A stretch of 64,000 nucleotides of DNA from Ascidia mentula. Taxonomy: Eukaryota; Chordata; Ascidiacea; Phlebobranchia; Ascidiidae. The stretch covers positions 19,099,645 to 19,163,644 of the forward strand of contig OX387198.1 in the NCBI GenBank assembly GCA_947561715.1, given 5' to 3'. A program made the position numbers and the translations under genes. A model generated the notes under the pieces. That model was not told where the DNA came from. It was given only the letters and a program-made list of their open reading frames with translations, and did not search any database. Shown here piece by piece: positions 10,779-22,479 of the stretch (position 1 is its first letter; each line of letters opens with the position of its first letter).

Positions 10779-10850
10779 GTTCATCAATTTTTGCTATTAG
10801 CCTTTCATCAATAGATTGCAGAAATCCAGCAGCCTTTATTGATGATAGGT
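10779..10850 (-). pseudogene. Short MULE-protein fragment
   Basis: The minus strand encodes KAAGFLQSIDERLIAKIDEL, which matches KAAGFLQPVDERLIAKIDEL at 23991-24050 in the Mutator-like element. Only this small segment is recognisable, so it is a broken piece of another copy of the same family. Confidence 0.6.
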
Positions 10851-10989
10851 AAAGGGTACTTATTGTTTTGGTATTTTCTATGCAAGCACATACCTCCCCA
10901 ACAACATTTGTTGGAAATTGAATGCTGCAAGTCAGTTCTCTGACCAAGTGTATGACTAAAAAGAAGGTAAATTGCTCATAGATCATTTT

Positions 10990-12640
10990 TGTTTAAAAAA
11001 ACAAGTGACAAATTTGGTAGGCCTACATTTCAAATACCTGAAACTGTGTAAACTTTATTATTTCTTGCACATGGATTTTTGCATTGCAATTCATTTTTTT
11101 GGTTCCTTGCACAAACAACCTTTTTTTGCATGGATTTGGGTGATCTTTAGGTTTAGGTATGAAAGTTTAGGGGTTTCTGCACATTGACAAAATGTGTTTG
11201 TTTGGTTGGAAGAAAGTTGCAACGGGAGTACAAAAGGGAAATTTAAAAATTTTCTAAAAAAGAAGAGTTTTGTCCAAAAAAACAAAAACGGCCAGACAGC
11301 ACATTGTCTAGTTTACTTATTCGACTACATATATACTGATATATCTAACAAAAGCAAAAAGTTCGATTTTTATTTCGTTGCGTCATTTGTCAGAGAAGTA
11401 GGTATTGGTTCGCTTCGTATGACGCAACAAAGAAGACTTTTGTCGTCAGTTCATTGAATTGTGGGTAATGGTGAAAACGTGCAGCGCTGGGTGATTTCTT
11501 TTTTAATGTTTTTGTGATATTTTGGAGTTTGTTCTGCAAGGTACGATTCTTGAAGCCAAGACTCCATTGTGAAGTGAAGTGAAAGCGTCGATGACACAAG
11601 TGTCTTAAACATTCTTGACCTACAAGAACATGAACAATTGCCTGATTTTGTGTTGTGTGCTAAATTCAGTAGTAACTTGTGGGAAAAATTAAACGAAATG
11701 GAATAATTTATACAAATGGCACTGTATTAGTAAAACAATTCAATAAAGGCCGCATCTCTGTATTTCCCTGCGTAACAGAGTAAAATTATGTGTAACAATG
11801 CAATGGGTCATGCATGGGCGCCAGTGTTTTGGTTGAATGAGCGCAGATGAACAGGCTGTTGCCAGGGCAGTTTTCAGGGTTATTAGTCAGGCAGTAAATT
11901 GGTAGAGGGTGCTGTTGAACATGTAGCTGAAAAACTACCCAAATATTGAGGTAGATTTTGTGGAAAAATGAATCACATAAAGTATGGTCAATTTGTGATT
12001 TTCTGTTAGTGCCGACCCTTGACTAGGAATTCCGGCCAAATTTATAATCGAGATAACTACTTTTAACTGCTAAAGTACCCTCCATTTGCGATTAAGTGAA
12101 GCCACCAACCCTCTAACTGTCTTTAGGCCCCACCGGGGCTGTTTGTACACCCCCTAGGACTGACAATGTAGCAAAAACCCCCAATGTGCTGTCTTAATGC
12201 AGCTGCAATCAATTTTTTTCTGTTCATCAATAGTAGTCCCCCTTCATGAGTCATCAGACCCGGCAATTGTTTTTGGCAAACAAGAGAAACTGTAACCAGG
12301 TGCACAATGACAAATGACTTCTAAAAATGCAGTACAAGCATACATTGCTGTTTTTCATGAAAAAAAAAATTGTAAATATTACTCTAACCTAAATGCTTTT
12401 GTTGTTACACCAGACAACACTGTTGTGAAAATTTTTAGCATTGATTTGCTTCAATATGTTTGGCCCCAGTTTACATTCAAACTTCAAAATGTGATAAATA
12501 TTTTGTTTACCATTTACAGTTTTCATGACTGAAACTGACGTATACAGAATATTTCCAAACAAAATTGGGGTGGCCAGAAGGCTACTAGTATATTGAGGTA
12601 TTTGTGATATGTCTCTTGTATTGGGCACCTTCGGTGTGTA
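10990..12640. other. No recognisable gene
   Basis: AT-rich sequence with no domain I can name. A hydrophobic open frame at 10972-11187 has no sign of coding conservation. Nothing else is claimed here. Confidence 0.4.
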
Positions 12641-12652
12641 GATGTATTTCAG

Positions 12653-12901
12653 ATGAATCATTCAAAAAACGGAGTAATAAAATTTCTAAATTAGAAGATG
12701 GAAGTGTCTCGAAGATTATTGAGAAGTATCCGGAACTAGGGGAAATAAAGTTTGTATGTAAATTTAAACAAAAACAAACAAACTTGTAGGTGTATTAAAA
12801 CAATTTAAGTTATTGAAAAATATTTGTTATCGTCAGTCGATACTTCGAGAATTAATGACCAATTTAGATGCTGTTTTTGAAATTGAAGAAGGACTGGAGG
12901 T
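12653..12901 (+). CDS. Two possible exons of an unknown protein
   Basis: The first stretch (12653-12753) follows ATTTCAG, reads KISKLEDGSVSKIIEKYPEL and ends before GTATGT. The second (about 12790-12901) follows CTTGTAG, contains FKLLKNICYRQSILRELMTN and ends EEGLE before GTACAT. Both look like real protein rather than noise, but with the simplest splice choice the phases do not join, so either a different splice site is used or the locus is decayed. No family recognised. It lies 2 kb beyond the micro-exon array on the same strand and could be part of the same gene; that is speculation. Confidence 0.3.
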
Positions 12902-13585
12902 ACATATCCACATTGCATTTCACTAAATCAATTTATAGTGTGACAACATGTTTTGACCATTTTGTTTATTTTTTTGCAATAAAACTCAAGTAAAGGACAA
13001 TGGAAAACATTCATAATTTTGTCCAGTTTTGCACCCAGGAGCACAGTCATAGTTGCGTAATAATGTGTGCCTTTGTTGGTCAGTACAGTGCCATTGTCTT
13101 GATGTGACGGCGGGCTTTCTTTTAGTTAGTTAGTTGTTGTGATACATGTGCTCTGATTTACCAGCTGCTCTTTATGGATTGCATTAAGGCTTGCTTTACG
13201 CCACAGTTCGGTTAGCTGTGTGGCGCTATTTTGTTGGTGAGTCATGTTAGATTACTGTGTTGCAGAAAACCGCGTTATTTTTCGTGATGCGCGTATTTCA
13301 CTCTGGAAATAAACTGTACGTGGCACTGGCAGTTTAGCAAGCGTAGCCCGAGTGTGCGTCGTAACATCGTTTTCGAACTCCGTATTCGACATTTGCGAAC
13401 TTTTTGGTCGTTCGGTGGATGGAAACATGGATCCTGCCGAGGACAAACCGAACCCTGACGATAGAGTGAATAAATGGGTGGAGCAAACATCCGAGGCTAC
13501 TCACTGTAGTAGGAGGCTCTGCTTGTAATAACTTGATGTCAGGTTTTAATCAGGTCATGAAACTCAAAAGTTAGAACTCCCGTCC
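12902..13585. other. Unassigned sequence before a BEL fossil
   Basis: No clear gene. A plus-strand stretch near 13431-13500 starting MDPAEDKPNPDDRVNKWVEQ looks protein-like and precedes the BEL remnants; it may belong to that element, but I cannot show it. Confidence 0.3.
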
Positions 13586-13589
13586 GGCC

Positions 13590-15858
13590 TAATGTCAAAT
13601 GAATTAGTCAAATAGGTTTCTTTGTAAAATGGTTAATTAATCTTGTTAAGAGAGGTCGTAAACAAACAAATATCGGCGCGCTGACTTGAACTCACTGCGA
13701 CCGAGCAAATGCACCCGACTCATCATGGTTGCGCACGAATTCGGATTTATTACTTCCGTGGCGGATTTCGCCCTATTTACTAATTGGTGACCATCATGCA
13801 CCAAATTTGCTCGGTATAACTTGTCGCAACTGTTACGTTTACATGTTTACGTAACATGGACATATCATGAACATTGATCACAAATAGCCAAATTACGTCA
13901 TTAAAGTTCGGGACCTCTCAAATTCGACTTATACTGCGGTAAATAGAGATATGCATTCGTTGGTCACCTCATCCCCTAATGAATGGTAGAATTGTGTTTT
14001 TTCAAACATTCCACGCTATTCTCACGCGATCACTTTCACTGACCAACAGTCTTTGTGTTCGCACGAGATCTGTACGCGAACCGTACAGTGATTGTTTACA
14101 GAAGGTCCGCTTCTCACATAATTGTTGTAATGCATCGCTTGTTATGGTTTGGTTTTCAAGTAATTGTTTTGTGAAGAGAATGGGCTGCTGTCCATCAGAT
14201 AAGATAATAGCTTCTGTCGTGGTAATTTCGAACCGACTTGATTTAGTGTATTTCTCGACTAACATCAAGTCTCAATCAGTTTATCTCGTGATCACGTAAC
14301 TTATAGTTTAGATTCGATATACTCCTCAATATAATCGCGTATCCTTAGTCTAAGGTTTGAAATTAAAATCAGTTTAGGAACACAACGGTCTTATGTCAAA
14401 TGAATTAGTCAAATAGTATCCAACGTTAAGTTAACAACATTTGGCATATAGGTCGCAACAGCAACACTCTGGTAAACTAGGCAAAGACACCTTCGAAACT
14501 GCATGAAATCCTGGTCAATAAATGCGAAATCATACTTGCTGGTTAATCGTATTGCCAAGACACTATCCACTATTGGAGAAGTTCTGGATCATTGCCAGGT
14601 TGACAACGGGTGGCTTTAAATTGACAAAATGGATATCAGCAACGAAGAAAGAGAGCTGAAGCTGTACAGGACGTCACGCTTCCTGGTCAAGTGCAGGAAA
14701 GAGTCCTTGGGATCGGTTGGAACGTTTCTGACGATGATTTCAGGTTTAATGTCGATTTGCCTGACTAACCTCTGTCCCGCCGCGGAATGCTTGCCATAAC
14801 AAATTCACTGTTCGACCCCCTAGGGTTTGTAGCACCGGTTGTACTTTAAGCTCGGCTGGACTGGCGACACGTCCCAACCCACTTAAATCCGCCAGATCAA
14901 GCTTCGCGTGGAATGACTCTCAAGTCAGGAATGTGGCACGACGGGCCTTCGTTTTTGAAAATGAGCCCAGATAAATGGCCCAATTTGTTTGCAAAGGAAC
15001 CTGCCGACGAAGCGATTTACAAGAGTTTTGATCTTGCCACATAAGTTGAAGTTTTTCTTACCGCAACGGGATAAAGTACCAACTGACCAGTTCATAGAAT
15101 ACTTTTCGTCGTGGAGACGTCTAAAGGCGATTTTGCGTGTTCGTAATTACCTTAAAAGAAAATAAGGAAATATTTAAATTTTCAAATGCCTCAGTGACTG
15201 CAGAGGAGTTACGAGATGCCGAAAACGCGCAACGTAGCACGTTATGGAGGCGCATATAAGGCGTCGCCCATTTACAAGCTGGATCCAGTGCTGGTGAATG
15301 GCGTGTTACGAGTGGGAGGAAGATTGGAAAACGCCCCAATAAGCTACGAAGCGAGACATCCTGCAATTATTCCACACTCATCGACTACCACTGCAATGAG
15401 CTAGGCCATTCCGGCGTTAATGCTCGCTAAATTCTATTTGTCAAAAATTTTGGATCGTTAATGCTCGGGTGGCAACGCGTAGAGTCCTGAGCAAGTGCTT
15501 GGTTTGCGCATGGCTGATCTGCCGCTGTGCAGACTTCAAGTCGACGAGCCACCTTTTACGCATACAGGAATTGACTTTTTTGGTCCGTTTACAGTAAGAG
15601 CGCGTCGTAGCGACGTCAAGCGATACGGCTGCGTTTTTACGTGCACGACTACTCGCGCGATCCATTTGGAGGTTGCACTGGATCTTTCAACGTCGTTTAT
15701 CAACGCCATGCGACGTTTCATCGCTCGCCGCGGTCCTGTTTTTCATTTGTATTCAGACAACGGGACGAAGTTTGTGGGCGCTGAGCGCGTCCTTCGAGAA
15801 AACCAAAGACAAATCAACAGCTTTCTGCGACAGAAAGCGATCTCCTGGACGTAATAGT
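13590..15858 (+). mobile_element. BEL/Pao LTR retrotransposon fossil
   Basis: Two LTR-like remnants share TAATGTCAAATGAATTAGTC (13590-13670) and the near-identical word at 14390-14450, the latter ending AGGTCGCAACA. The same LTR end appears in the solo LTR at 50274-50896. Downstream, 14650-14850 encodes the region at the end of a BEL reverse transcriptase (ERVLGIGWNVSDDDFRF and ITNSLFDPLGFVAPV), 15216-15404 encodes the integrase zinc-binding entry ([20 protein letters not shown]), and 15495-15854 encodes the integrase core (GIDFFGPFTVRARRSD, FTCTTTRAIHLE, YSDNGTKFVGAE). No right-hand LTR is visible. The copy is incomplete and broken in several places; an old fossil. Confidence 0.8.
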
Positions 15859-15859
15859 C

Positions 15860-16845
15860 CACCGGCTGCAAGTCAGCACGTGACATCTCTTCATCTTTGT
15901 TTACGGCCATAACGTGAGAAGCAGATGTAATGTGCTTCTTCACACTGTCGCGTTTCACTGACTCGGACCACGCTGCATTGTAGTTTTTCATTTACTTTAT
16001 ACGTTCATTAAACTTTTCGCATATTTCACATTTTATGCGTAAAGCTTTGCCACTGACCATGGTTAACTCCAAATTCTTTTTCCCACTTACAGACTGTAGC
16101 TACTTTTGCAGAATACATCGCTATCGTTTCACTGACAAAGCATTTAGGTTACCACAAGATAGTGAACAAAGAAAGGTAGATAAGGAAACTAGCCGAAAAA
16201 AACTTGCAGCAAGGATATGTTGACAGGAATAGGGCGAAAATACTGCACCTAATTTATAATCAGCTTCGTAAAATTGTTTCGCAATAATTCCGAAAACGGG
16301 TCGCAACAACTCTAAAACGGTTCGCAATTTGCGAACTGCTAATTCGAACCCTGCTTCTCCTATGTATATTTATTGGCTCCTTTTCGAGCACTTGCAGCAT
16401 CGAAGAAGAGTTACTAAATAAATTACCACCATATCCGATCTATAAAAGAGGAAGACGCTATTATCCCAAGTAGAATGAGAAGGCAAATTGTAAATATCTT
16501 TTTGTGTTCTGTTGTTTTGTTGCAAAAATTTGCTGTGCGGTTTTAATTTTTAGTTATCCGATACCAATAATTTTCAACCCGGGGTTCCATTGACAATATT
16601 TTTTAAAACCACAATATAACCTCAGAGACGGACAAATTCAACTTGTTAGTTGCTTCATTCAAACAGGAACAAGTCGAACTCGTTCCGGAAGTGATTTTAG
16701 CGTGGGAAGGCTCCACCCTTAAAGCGACGACACAAACCCAATTTCTGAAATCCACGAACTGTTTCACCAAACCCCACTTGACAACAAACGACCCAGCACC
16801 TTGCTTAACAAAATGAAAGGTCTTATCAGTAGCTCATCGTATAAA
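15860..16845. other. No recognisable feature
   Basis: Sequence between the BEL fossil and a Penelope-like terminal repeat. Short open frames are present on both strands but carry no motif I know. Confidence 0.4.
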
Positions 16846-16849
16846 CTGA

Positions 16850-17075
16850 GCTCTGATCAGATGTTACAAGTGACCTACTTTTTTATCACCACAGGCGTAT
16901 GTTAGCACCAGAGGTTTCTGCTGTTCGGCCAGTTTTATCGTTTTTAGCGTCTAACTATGTTTTTTCTGTTTATTTTGTTTGTAGAACTGAAGATGCTTTA
17001 ATAAAAAGAGAAACATGTTTTCTAAAACCAGAAGCGTGGACACAAAGTTGTTCTAGTAACATTTAAAATTGTTGT
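16850..17075 (+). repeat. Penelope-like element terminal repeat, isolated copy
   Basis: From TTCGGCCAGTTTTATC through AACATTTAAAATTG this stretch repeats 21060-21212 in the same orientation. The first about 50 bases (16850-16900) match 20990-21042 as the reverse complement. At 16987 it has CTGAAGA and at 17010 GAAAC, the two core words of a hammerhead-like motif. Hammerhead ribozymes are known in the terminal repeats of Penelope-like elements. The intervening stem here is imperfect, so activity is doubtful. Confidence 0.55.
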
Positions 17076-17640
17076 AGATGTACATTTAGTTTTACGCAGA
17101 AAACAATCACCGTCGCAGCAAAACCAAGACGATAACTATTAAATTCTTTACACATTTGGCACAAACGGACCGAAGGAGTAAGGCTTTCCTGCAGAACTCG
17201 AACTCGCATCCTTTTTTCATTGTAACTTGTTAAATACCCGTTCGCACTTTTCTCTGTCAATTCACCCAGCAACAGATTAGCAAGTTTGTGTATCATGCAA
17301 ACGAGCATGCTTTTGCAGGTTGTGACAATGAAACATTAAATTGGATGTGTCATGTAAAATTGCATTGTTGATTCTAGTCTAGTTGGCATTTATAAAGTGC
17401 ACTAGTTGCAAGTTTTAAAGTAATATATTTCGAATATTTTTGCAAAATTCGGCAAAACGCATAGTTTAGTATGTGCTGGTATAAAAACTGTACGAACACT
17501 ACAAATATGTTCCTTATATTTTTTTAATGTCTTAGAATAGAAATAGGAAAACTTTACACAACAGTTGTGCCACAATCAAATTTCACAGTACTAACTAAAA
17601 TTAGTTTGCATTGAAGCCGCGCTAAACTCGACAATAGAAT

Positions 17641-19110
17641 TCAGTTGTGTGAATGCTGTATGTTCCTTTCAGCATTTCGCAGCAGTAGTCGATTACGTTT
17701 ATCTTCATAAACAGTTCCTGCTTCACTGAACGTTCTTTCACCATATACTGATGATGCAGGAGCACACAAGTACTTCCTAGCAATAAGTGACAGCATTGGG
17801 AAGGTCGATGTATGTTTCTTCCACCATACGTTTGGGTCCATGCAACGCGGAATTAAAGGCAATGCTAAATAAGAATCCAATTCCGAACTGATCCTAGTAA
17901 GCTCTGTAGATAAAAGCGCTTTATTCAGATCATGTGATTCCACCTGCATGTCGTGTACTATCTCGGTAAAACAAGACCATATATCACTCTCTGCTTTAGA
18001 CAAAGTGCTAGCAGGCGATTCCTCCTTCGGCGAACAACTGCTTTCTCTGCTACCTTCATGTGATGCAGTCATATGCTGCAGCTCTTCGATCAAAATCAGT
18101 TTGGCATGGCAGTGAGCATTTCCATCGAAAAAAACACTTTCAAACCGGGGATCAATTATAGTTGAAATGAGCATGTGTTTGTTTTGAAAAGCGCTTGCAA
18201 AACGTTTTTCTACAGACTGTAACAAATCCTCCTTTATGCTTCGAATTTCACTATCGTGTACTGCTTTGGATAAATAACGCTTCAAGGCAGCGACACTTGG
18301 TATAACTTCTGATAGAAGTGAGAAATTTTTACTCACTAATTTGGTTAATTCTTCAAATGGATGAAGAATCTGAGCCAAGTTGAATAGCGCGTTTGATCCG
18401 AATTAAACGATCAAGTATATAATATGTGGAGTTCCACCTCGTTCTAATATCTTGTATGGGTTGGAGTTTATCCATTTTAAGATCGTCTTGGATTCCTTTT
18501 AGAGAGAAGAATGTTCAAAATAGCCTACAATCTTTCGACATCTTGCCAACATTTTCTTTAAACACAGAATCATTGATGTGAATGAAGCAATGCACGGTAT
18601 CACAACGTGTATTTTTTCTCAAATTCGGAAGAAATCCAATGCCCACCGAGACTGATGAAAGACTCGATATTGTTTGGTGCCGTCCAAATATTAGATGTGA
18701 GTGAAATGTGTACAGCAGCGTTTAAACTACTTTGAATCATCTGTCTTTGATCTTCATAAATCTTCGGCAGCATAGCTTCGGAAATAAATTAATGAACGAA
18801 ATCACGGCTGGTTATCTATCGCCATCATATGATCGATTGGCCAGGGTTTTGCTGAGCGCAGCTTTTCTAAAATTGTTACCTTCGTTGGTACCAATTTGGA
18901 ACATGTAGGGTTCATATTCAGAAGAATGGCTAATTAGCGACGAGGTTGTCCATGTTCGAGAACTACCTTTTCTTCCTCGCGATACGCGAGATCTTATGAC
19001 GTCGACGCACAGTTTGCATACAGCTGTAGAAGGATCGGACTTTTCAACCATAAAAAAATCCATAACTCTCTGACAAACTGAGTTGTGCGTCACTATTTTA
19101 TATTACATGA
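17641..19110 (-). pseudogene. hAT transposase (ZBED4-like), nearly full span, decayed
   Basis: Read on the minus strand. Near 19093-18812 there is a BED-type zinc finger (VMDFFMVEKSDPSTAVCKLC and later SLISH). Near 18660-18380 a broken middle part contains KNTRCDTVHCFIHINDSVF and IQDIRTRWNSTYYILDRLIR. From 18378 to 17641 a 245-residue frame contains FEELTKLVSKNFSLLSEVIP, ISTIIDPRFESVFF, and the C-terminal dimerisation block FPMLSLIARKYLCAPASSV followed by YGERTFSEAG and EDKRNRLL. This is the standard order BED, RNase-H fold with helical insert, hAT dimerisation. At least two frame breaks separate the N-terminal, middle and C-terminal parts. It differs clearly from the hAT copy at 6661-8377, so two hAT lineages are present. 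Confidence 0.85.
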
Positions 19111-19730
19111 TAGAGTAGATTCACAGTGCATGTTAAGACTGTTTCGGTGCATCACTAATGACTTTGCCACATAAACTTTGTTTTGATTTGTGCTACTTCA
19201 CTGTTTGTGTTAAATTTGTGGATGGCTCAAATGATGTTGTGCCAAAGAATATGATGATTTCAAAAACTGCTTGTAAATGGCCAATTCATGTACGAAACGT
19301 TTAGGAACTTTCCAAAAAACAAACGGAGCATGGAATTCCAGTAAACAAGTGCTTTTAGGTACATGTGAAGCGAAAATCTACACTCATTTGAGGAAGCAAC
19401 CACTGCATATATTAGCAAAGGCTCATCCGGACTGATGTTATACACAGAAAGTAAACGAGAGTAACTTTGTGTGCGTTTTATGTACATTGCATTTTGTCAT
19501 AAATACAGAAGGCCCAAAGACTGCTCAGCTGTTTTTGCATAAAGGCGGCTGTGCACAGACTGCGTATTGCGTTTCCGTGCGTAAATCGCATCTAAAAACG
19601 GATCGACAGAATACCGAACCATCCGTTAAGGACATTGTACACAGACCAAGGACCGATGACTGCTGCTGCTGCGCACATGTACAAAACAATTGCAGATCAG
19701 TGGTTTTTCTTTGATTGGTGCCTATGAAGT
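19111..19730. other. No recognisable feature
   Basis: Between the hAT remnant and a Harbinger fragment. No convincing open frame, repeat or RNA gene. Confidence 0.35.
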
Positions 19731-19732
19731 AA

Positions 19733-20099
19733 AATGGTGAACTTGTTGAGGGAGCTTGGCGACAAGAGGAAACTGCATGTCTTCCCAACATCAAAAATTT
19801 CACCACCATTCCTTGTATGCAAGGCATATAAGGGACTTACTTCAGCAGCAGCCAGGGGGAAGTACAACATAGTTTCACAGGGCACAACCCTTGTTTTTTT
19901 CGTAATAAAATAACAGTGAATGCATAAAATGGAACTAAAGAAAGTGAAATGAAAAGAACAGTACCAATACTTGTGCATCTGCCAGTATTAGAGTAATGGC
20001 AATGCATATAATCTTTGTTCTATAATTTTAGCATAATGGAATGCAAAGCATTAGTTGTGTGCAAAGTTTCACCCAATTGTTCCCGTGCAAAATCATTGC
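19733..20099 (+). pseudogene. PIF/Harbinger fragment, copy A
   Basis: The plus strand at 19733-19900 encodes GELVEGAWRQEETACLPNI and, after small breaks, TYFSSSQGEV, matching the C-terminal region of PIF/Harbinger transposases (pattern G-x-WR...YF...G-x-V). From about 19918 to 20099 the DNA matches 21990-22290 of copy B, including CACCCAATTGTTCC and AAAATCATTGCA, but with an internal loss. Copy A stops at 20099, where a Penelope-like sequence begins, so it was probably cut by that insertion. Confidence 0.6.
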
Positions 20100-20975
20100 A
20101 CGTATCCTCTTGCTGTTTGCAGAAAATGGAAATTGGAGCTCAAGGGGTAAGTGGGCTGATTATGATATTTCGGGACTTGGCATTTCAATTTCGTGTCTGG
20201 GTTTTAAAACCAAAGACTTCACTAAGCCGACAAGTGTTGGGCGTACATTCATCAATGGAAGGTCACATCATCCCCAGCACATCTTTAAGGCAATTGTGTA
20301 CGGGGAGGCTGTAAGGATGCGCCGCTTAAATGAGCAGCAAGAAGATTACATTGAGTACGAAAATACTCATTGCTATTGCGCGTAATTGGAAGGAGAGGTT
20401 TGGGCCTAAAAACAACCACGAGGAAAATACCGGCGCCGACAAGTGTATATACTGGGGTACATCCTTCCCAAGCTATATGTCGCTTTCTGCCAAAGAACTG
20501 GAACCGAATGCCAGGGTAACTTTTAAAAAACCACGGACATTGCAAAGTTGGCTAACTTCCTTTATAGCAACTGCCACAGTCACCCACACGGGGCCGGGCT
20601 ATTCAAAGCCTTGTGGTAGCTGCGGCCTGTGTGGACACTTCATGGTGGACGAGGTTCATCATGTCGGCACTCCGTCTGGTTTGGTGAAGCTCCACGACCA
20701 ATTAAGCGAAAAACAAGTTTTCCACCAGATGGAACCAACATCGACAAATGTGGAGAACTTTTAACACCAGGGCCACGGGTGACAAAAGTGCTTTACTCCG
20801 CCATTACGAAGTACACCACCATCAACAATTCAGCGAAAGACCAAAGCTAGCTGAATGCTACTCGTCCATGGACCAATTGGACATATACGAGGACAAATGG
20901 CACAAACACTTAAACGCAAAAATCAACATTCAAAAATTAATTTTATTACAATCTTTTTATCGTTGTTTCACCTGA
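20100..20975 (+). mobile_element. Penelope-like retroelement, 3' coding part
   Basis: The segment at 20220-20330 encodes GRSHHPQHIFKAIVYGEAV followed by RMRRLNEQQ, the conserved block after the RT domain of Penelope-like elements. Downstream are GYSKPCGSCGLCGHF, a cysteine cluster as found before a GIY-YIG endonuclease, then RVTKVLYSAITKY and LDIYEDKWHKHLNAKINI, which resembles the endonuclease C-terminus. The endonuclease signature itself is degenerate. The coding order is RT end, linker, endonuclease-like end. Incomplete and broken by several changes. Confidence 0.65.
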
Positions 20976-20989
20976 TTAACCAATGTACG

Positions 20990-21212
20990 CCTGTGGTGAT
21001 AAAAAAGTAGGTCACTTGTAACATCTGATCAGAGCGTCGTGCAGTATGTTAGCACCAGAGGTTTCTACTGTTCGGCCAGTTTTATCATTTTTAGCGTCTA
21101 ACTATGTCTTTTCTGTTTATTTTGTTTGTAGAACTGAAGATGCTTTAATAAAAAGCGAAACATGTTTTCTAAGCGTGGACACAAAGTTGTTGTAGTAACA
21201 TTTAAAATTGAA
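20990..21212 (+). repeat. Terminal repeat of the Penelope-like element
   Basis: Directly downstream of the coding part. It repeats 16900-17075 in the same orientation; its first 50 bases are the reverse complement of 16850-16900. It contains CTGAAGA (21134) and GAAAC (21157), the core words of a hammerhead-like motif, separated by a short hairpin TGCTTT...AAAGC. Confidence 0.55.
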
Positions 21213-21312
21213 TTGATGGTTAACTTGTGTCACGTGAAAGAAGTGCTGCTGGTTAGGTAGATTTCATGAAGTAAAAACATTTTATTGCTCCTCCAGCAAA
21301 TCACTCTGAATG

Positions 21313-21960
21313 GATGGAAATTGCAAATGAATACCGATGTGTATCGGAAGTATTGATGGGAAACATGTTGCCATACAAAAACCAGACAAGCATTATTCTC
21401 CAATAAGTAAATACTTTGAAGATGGTATAGACATTCCTCCACCTGCTATGCTTCCTTCCTCAAATGTGCTTTTCCATTATTTAATGCGACCATTTCCTGA
21501 TCGAGGTCTTTCAGATGACAAAAAAAATATTTAACTACAGATTAAGTCGAGCTCGGCGCTGTATAGGTAAAATTATATTTGCATGTTTAATTTACAGCAG
21601 CTTAACCTTTATTTTTGCAGAAAATGCCTTTGGTATTCTTGCTCAAAGATGGCGGGTACTTAGATCAACAATAATGGCAAACGTTGAAACTGCACCTTGA
21701 GGAAGCCTTGTTGAATAACAGGCGAAACGTCGGTGAATAAAGTTACGTTTTATCTTTGCCAGAAGAACAGATTATTAAGTTGAAACTGCAACTTAAGATG
21801 TCAAGGCTACTGTGGTTTTACATAATTGGTTGCAGGGCAAAAATTTAAGAAGTCTATAGAAACTAGGGAATACATTGGTGCCAATGATGTTGACCATGAA
21901 AGAACAGTGAATGCATACGCAAATTGGAGAGGTATTGAAAGAAATGAAAGAACACTGCAA
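21313..21960 (+). pseudogene. PIF/Harbinger transposase, copy B
   Basis: Plus-strand motifs in order: CIGSIDGKHVAIQKPDKHY with the first catalytic Asp (near 21340), then LMRPFPDRGLSDDKKNIFNY and RLSRARRCI (near 21484), ENAFGILAQRWRVLRSTIM with the catalytic Glu (near 21621) and VLHNWLQGKNL (near 21812). This matches the DDE domain of PIF/Harbinger transposases. The middle between the first Asp block and the LMRP block is shortened, and a stop occurs just before the second block ends. An 84-base Penelope-like tip is inserted at 21695. The accessory gene of the same element lies on the opposite strand at 22082-22470. Confidence 0.85.
21683..21790 (+). mobile_element. 84-base Penelope-like tip with 12-base target duplication
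   Basis: GTTGAAACTGCA occurs at 21683-21694 and again at 21779-21790, exactly bracketing 84 bases (21695-21778). The insert contains TTGAGGAAGCC...GGCGAAACGTCGG, the hairpin plus GAAAC word typical of Penelope-like 3' ends, and then AATAAAG. It interrupts Harbinger coding sequence between STIMANVETA and the VLHNWL block. A strongly 5'-truncated Penelope-like insertion is the simplest reading. Confidence 0.7.
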
Positions 21961-22081
21961 ATGAATAGAACAGAACACTGGCAGTAAAATACTAAAGAAA
22001 GTGAACAGTGAAATGAAAAGAACAGTACCAATACTTGTGTTGTGTGTCAGGAAAGCAGTTTTTATACAAATTAATACAAAG

Positions 22082-22470
22082 CTATACAATCTCCGCACTT
22101 TCCTGCATCTCAACTTTGTCATAATCTGCCAGTACTTGAGTAATGGCTACAAAAGCTTTATGCATGTTATTTGGCATTGCATCTAATCGTTGTTCAATGA
22201 TTTTGGCATAATGGAATGCCATGGTACTTAAGAGGGCGTTGGTTGCATCCAAAGTTTCACCCAATTGTTCCTATGCAAAATCATTGCAATTAAATGATAT
22301 AAATTATTTTAAACATCCTTTTGTTAATTTAAAACACTATTTTTTAGTGTTAATTTAAATCCTTCTCTTTTTACCAACTGAACTGGGTGAACGACCAGTT
22401 AATGCTTGTGGCTTTCGTTTTTTGGGGGTTTGTAAACCTTCAGGTGTTCCAATTTCATGTACTTCAGACT
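22082..22470 (-). CDS. Harbinger accessory (Myb/MADF-type partner) gene, last two exons
   Basis: On the minus strand, exon 22466 to about 22366 follows CGCTACAG and reads SEVHEIGTPEGLQTPKKRK, then a basic tail ending SSVG before GTAAAA. The next exon starts after TTTTGCATAG near 22272, reads EQLGETLDATNALLSTMAFH, then YAKIIEQRLDAMPNNMHKAF, and stops after ESAEIV near 22082. PIF/Harbinger elements carry a second, DNA-binding protein that helps import the transposase and bind the ends; a gene on the opposite strand just after the transposase fits this. The N-terminal DNA-binding domain was not found. The same sequence is partly present in copy A at 19918-20099. Confidence 0.55.
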
Positions 22471-22479
22471 GTAGCGTCT

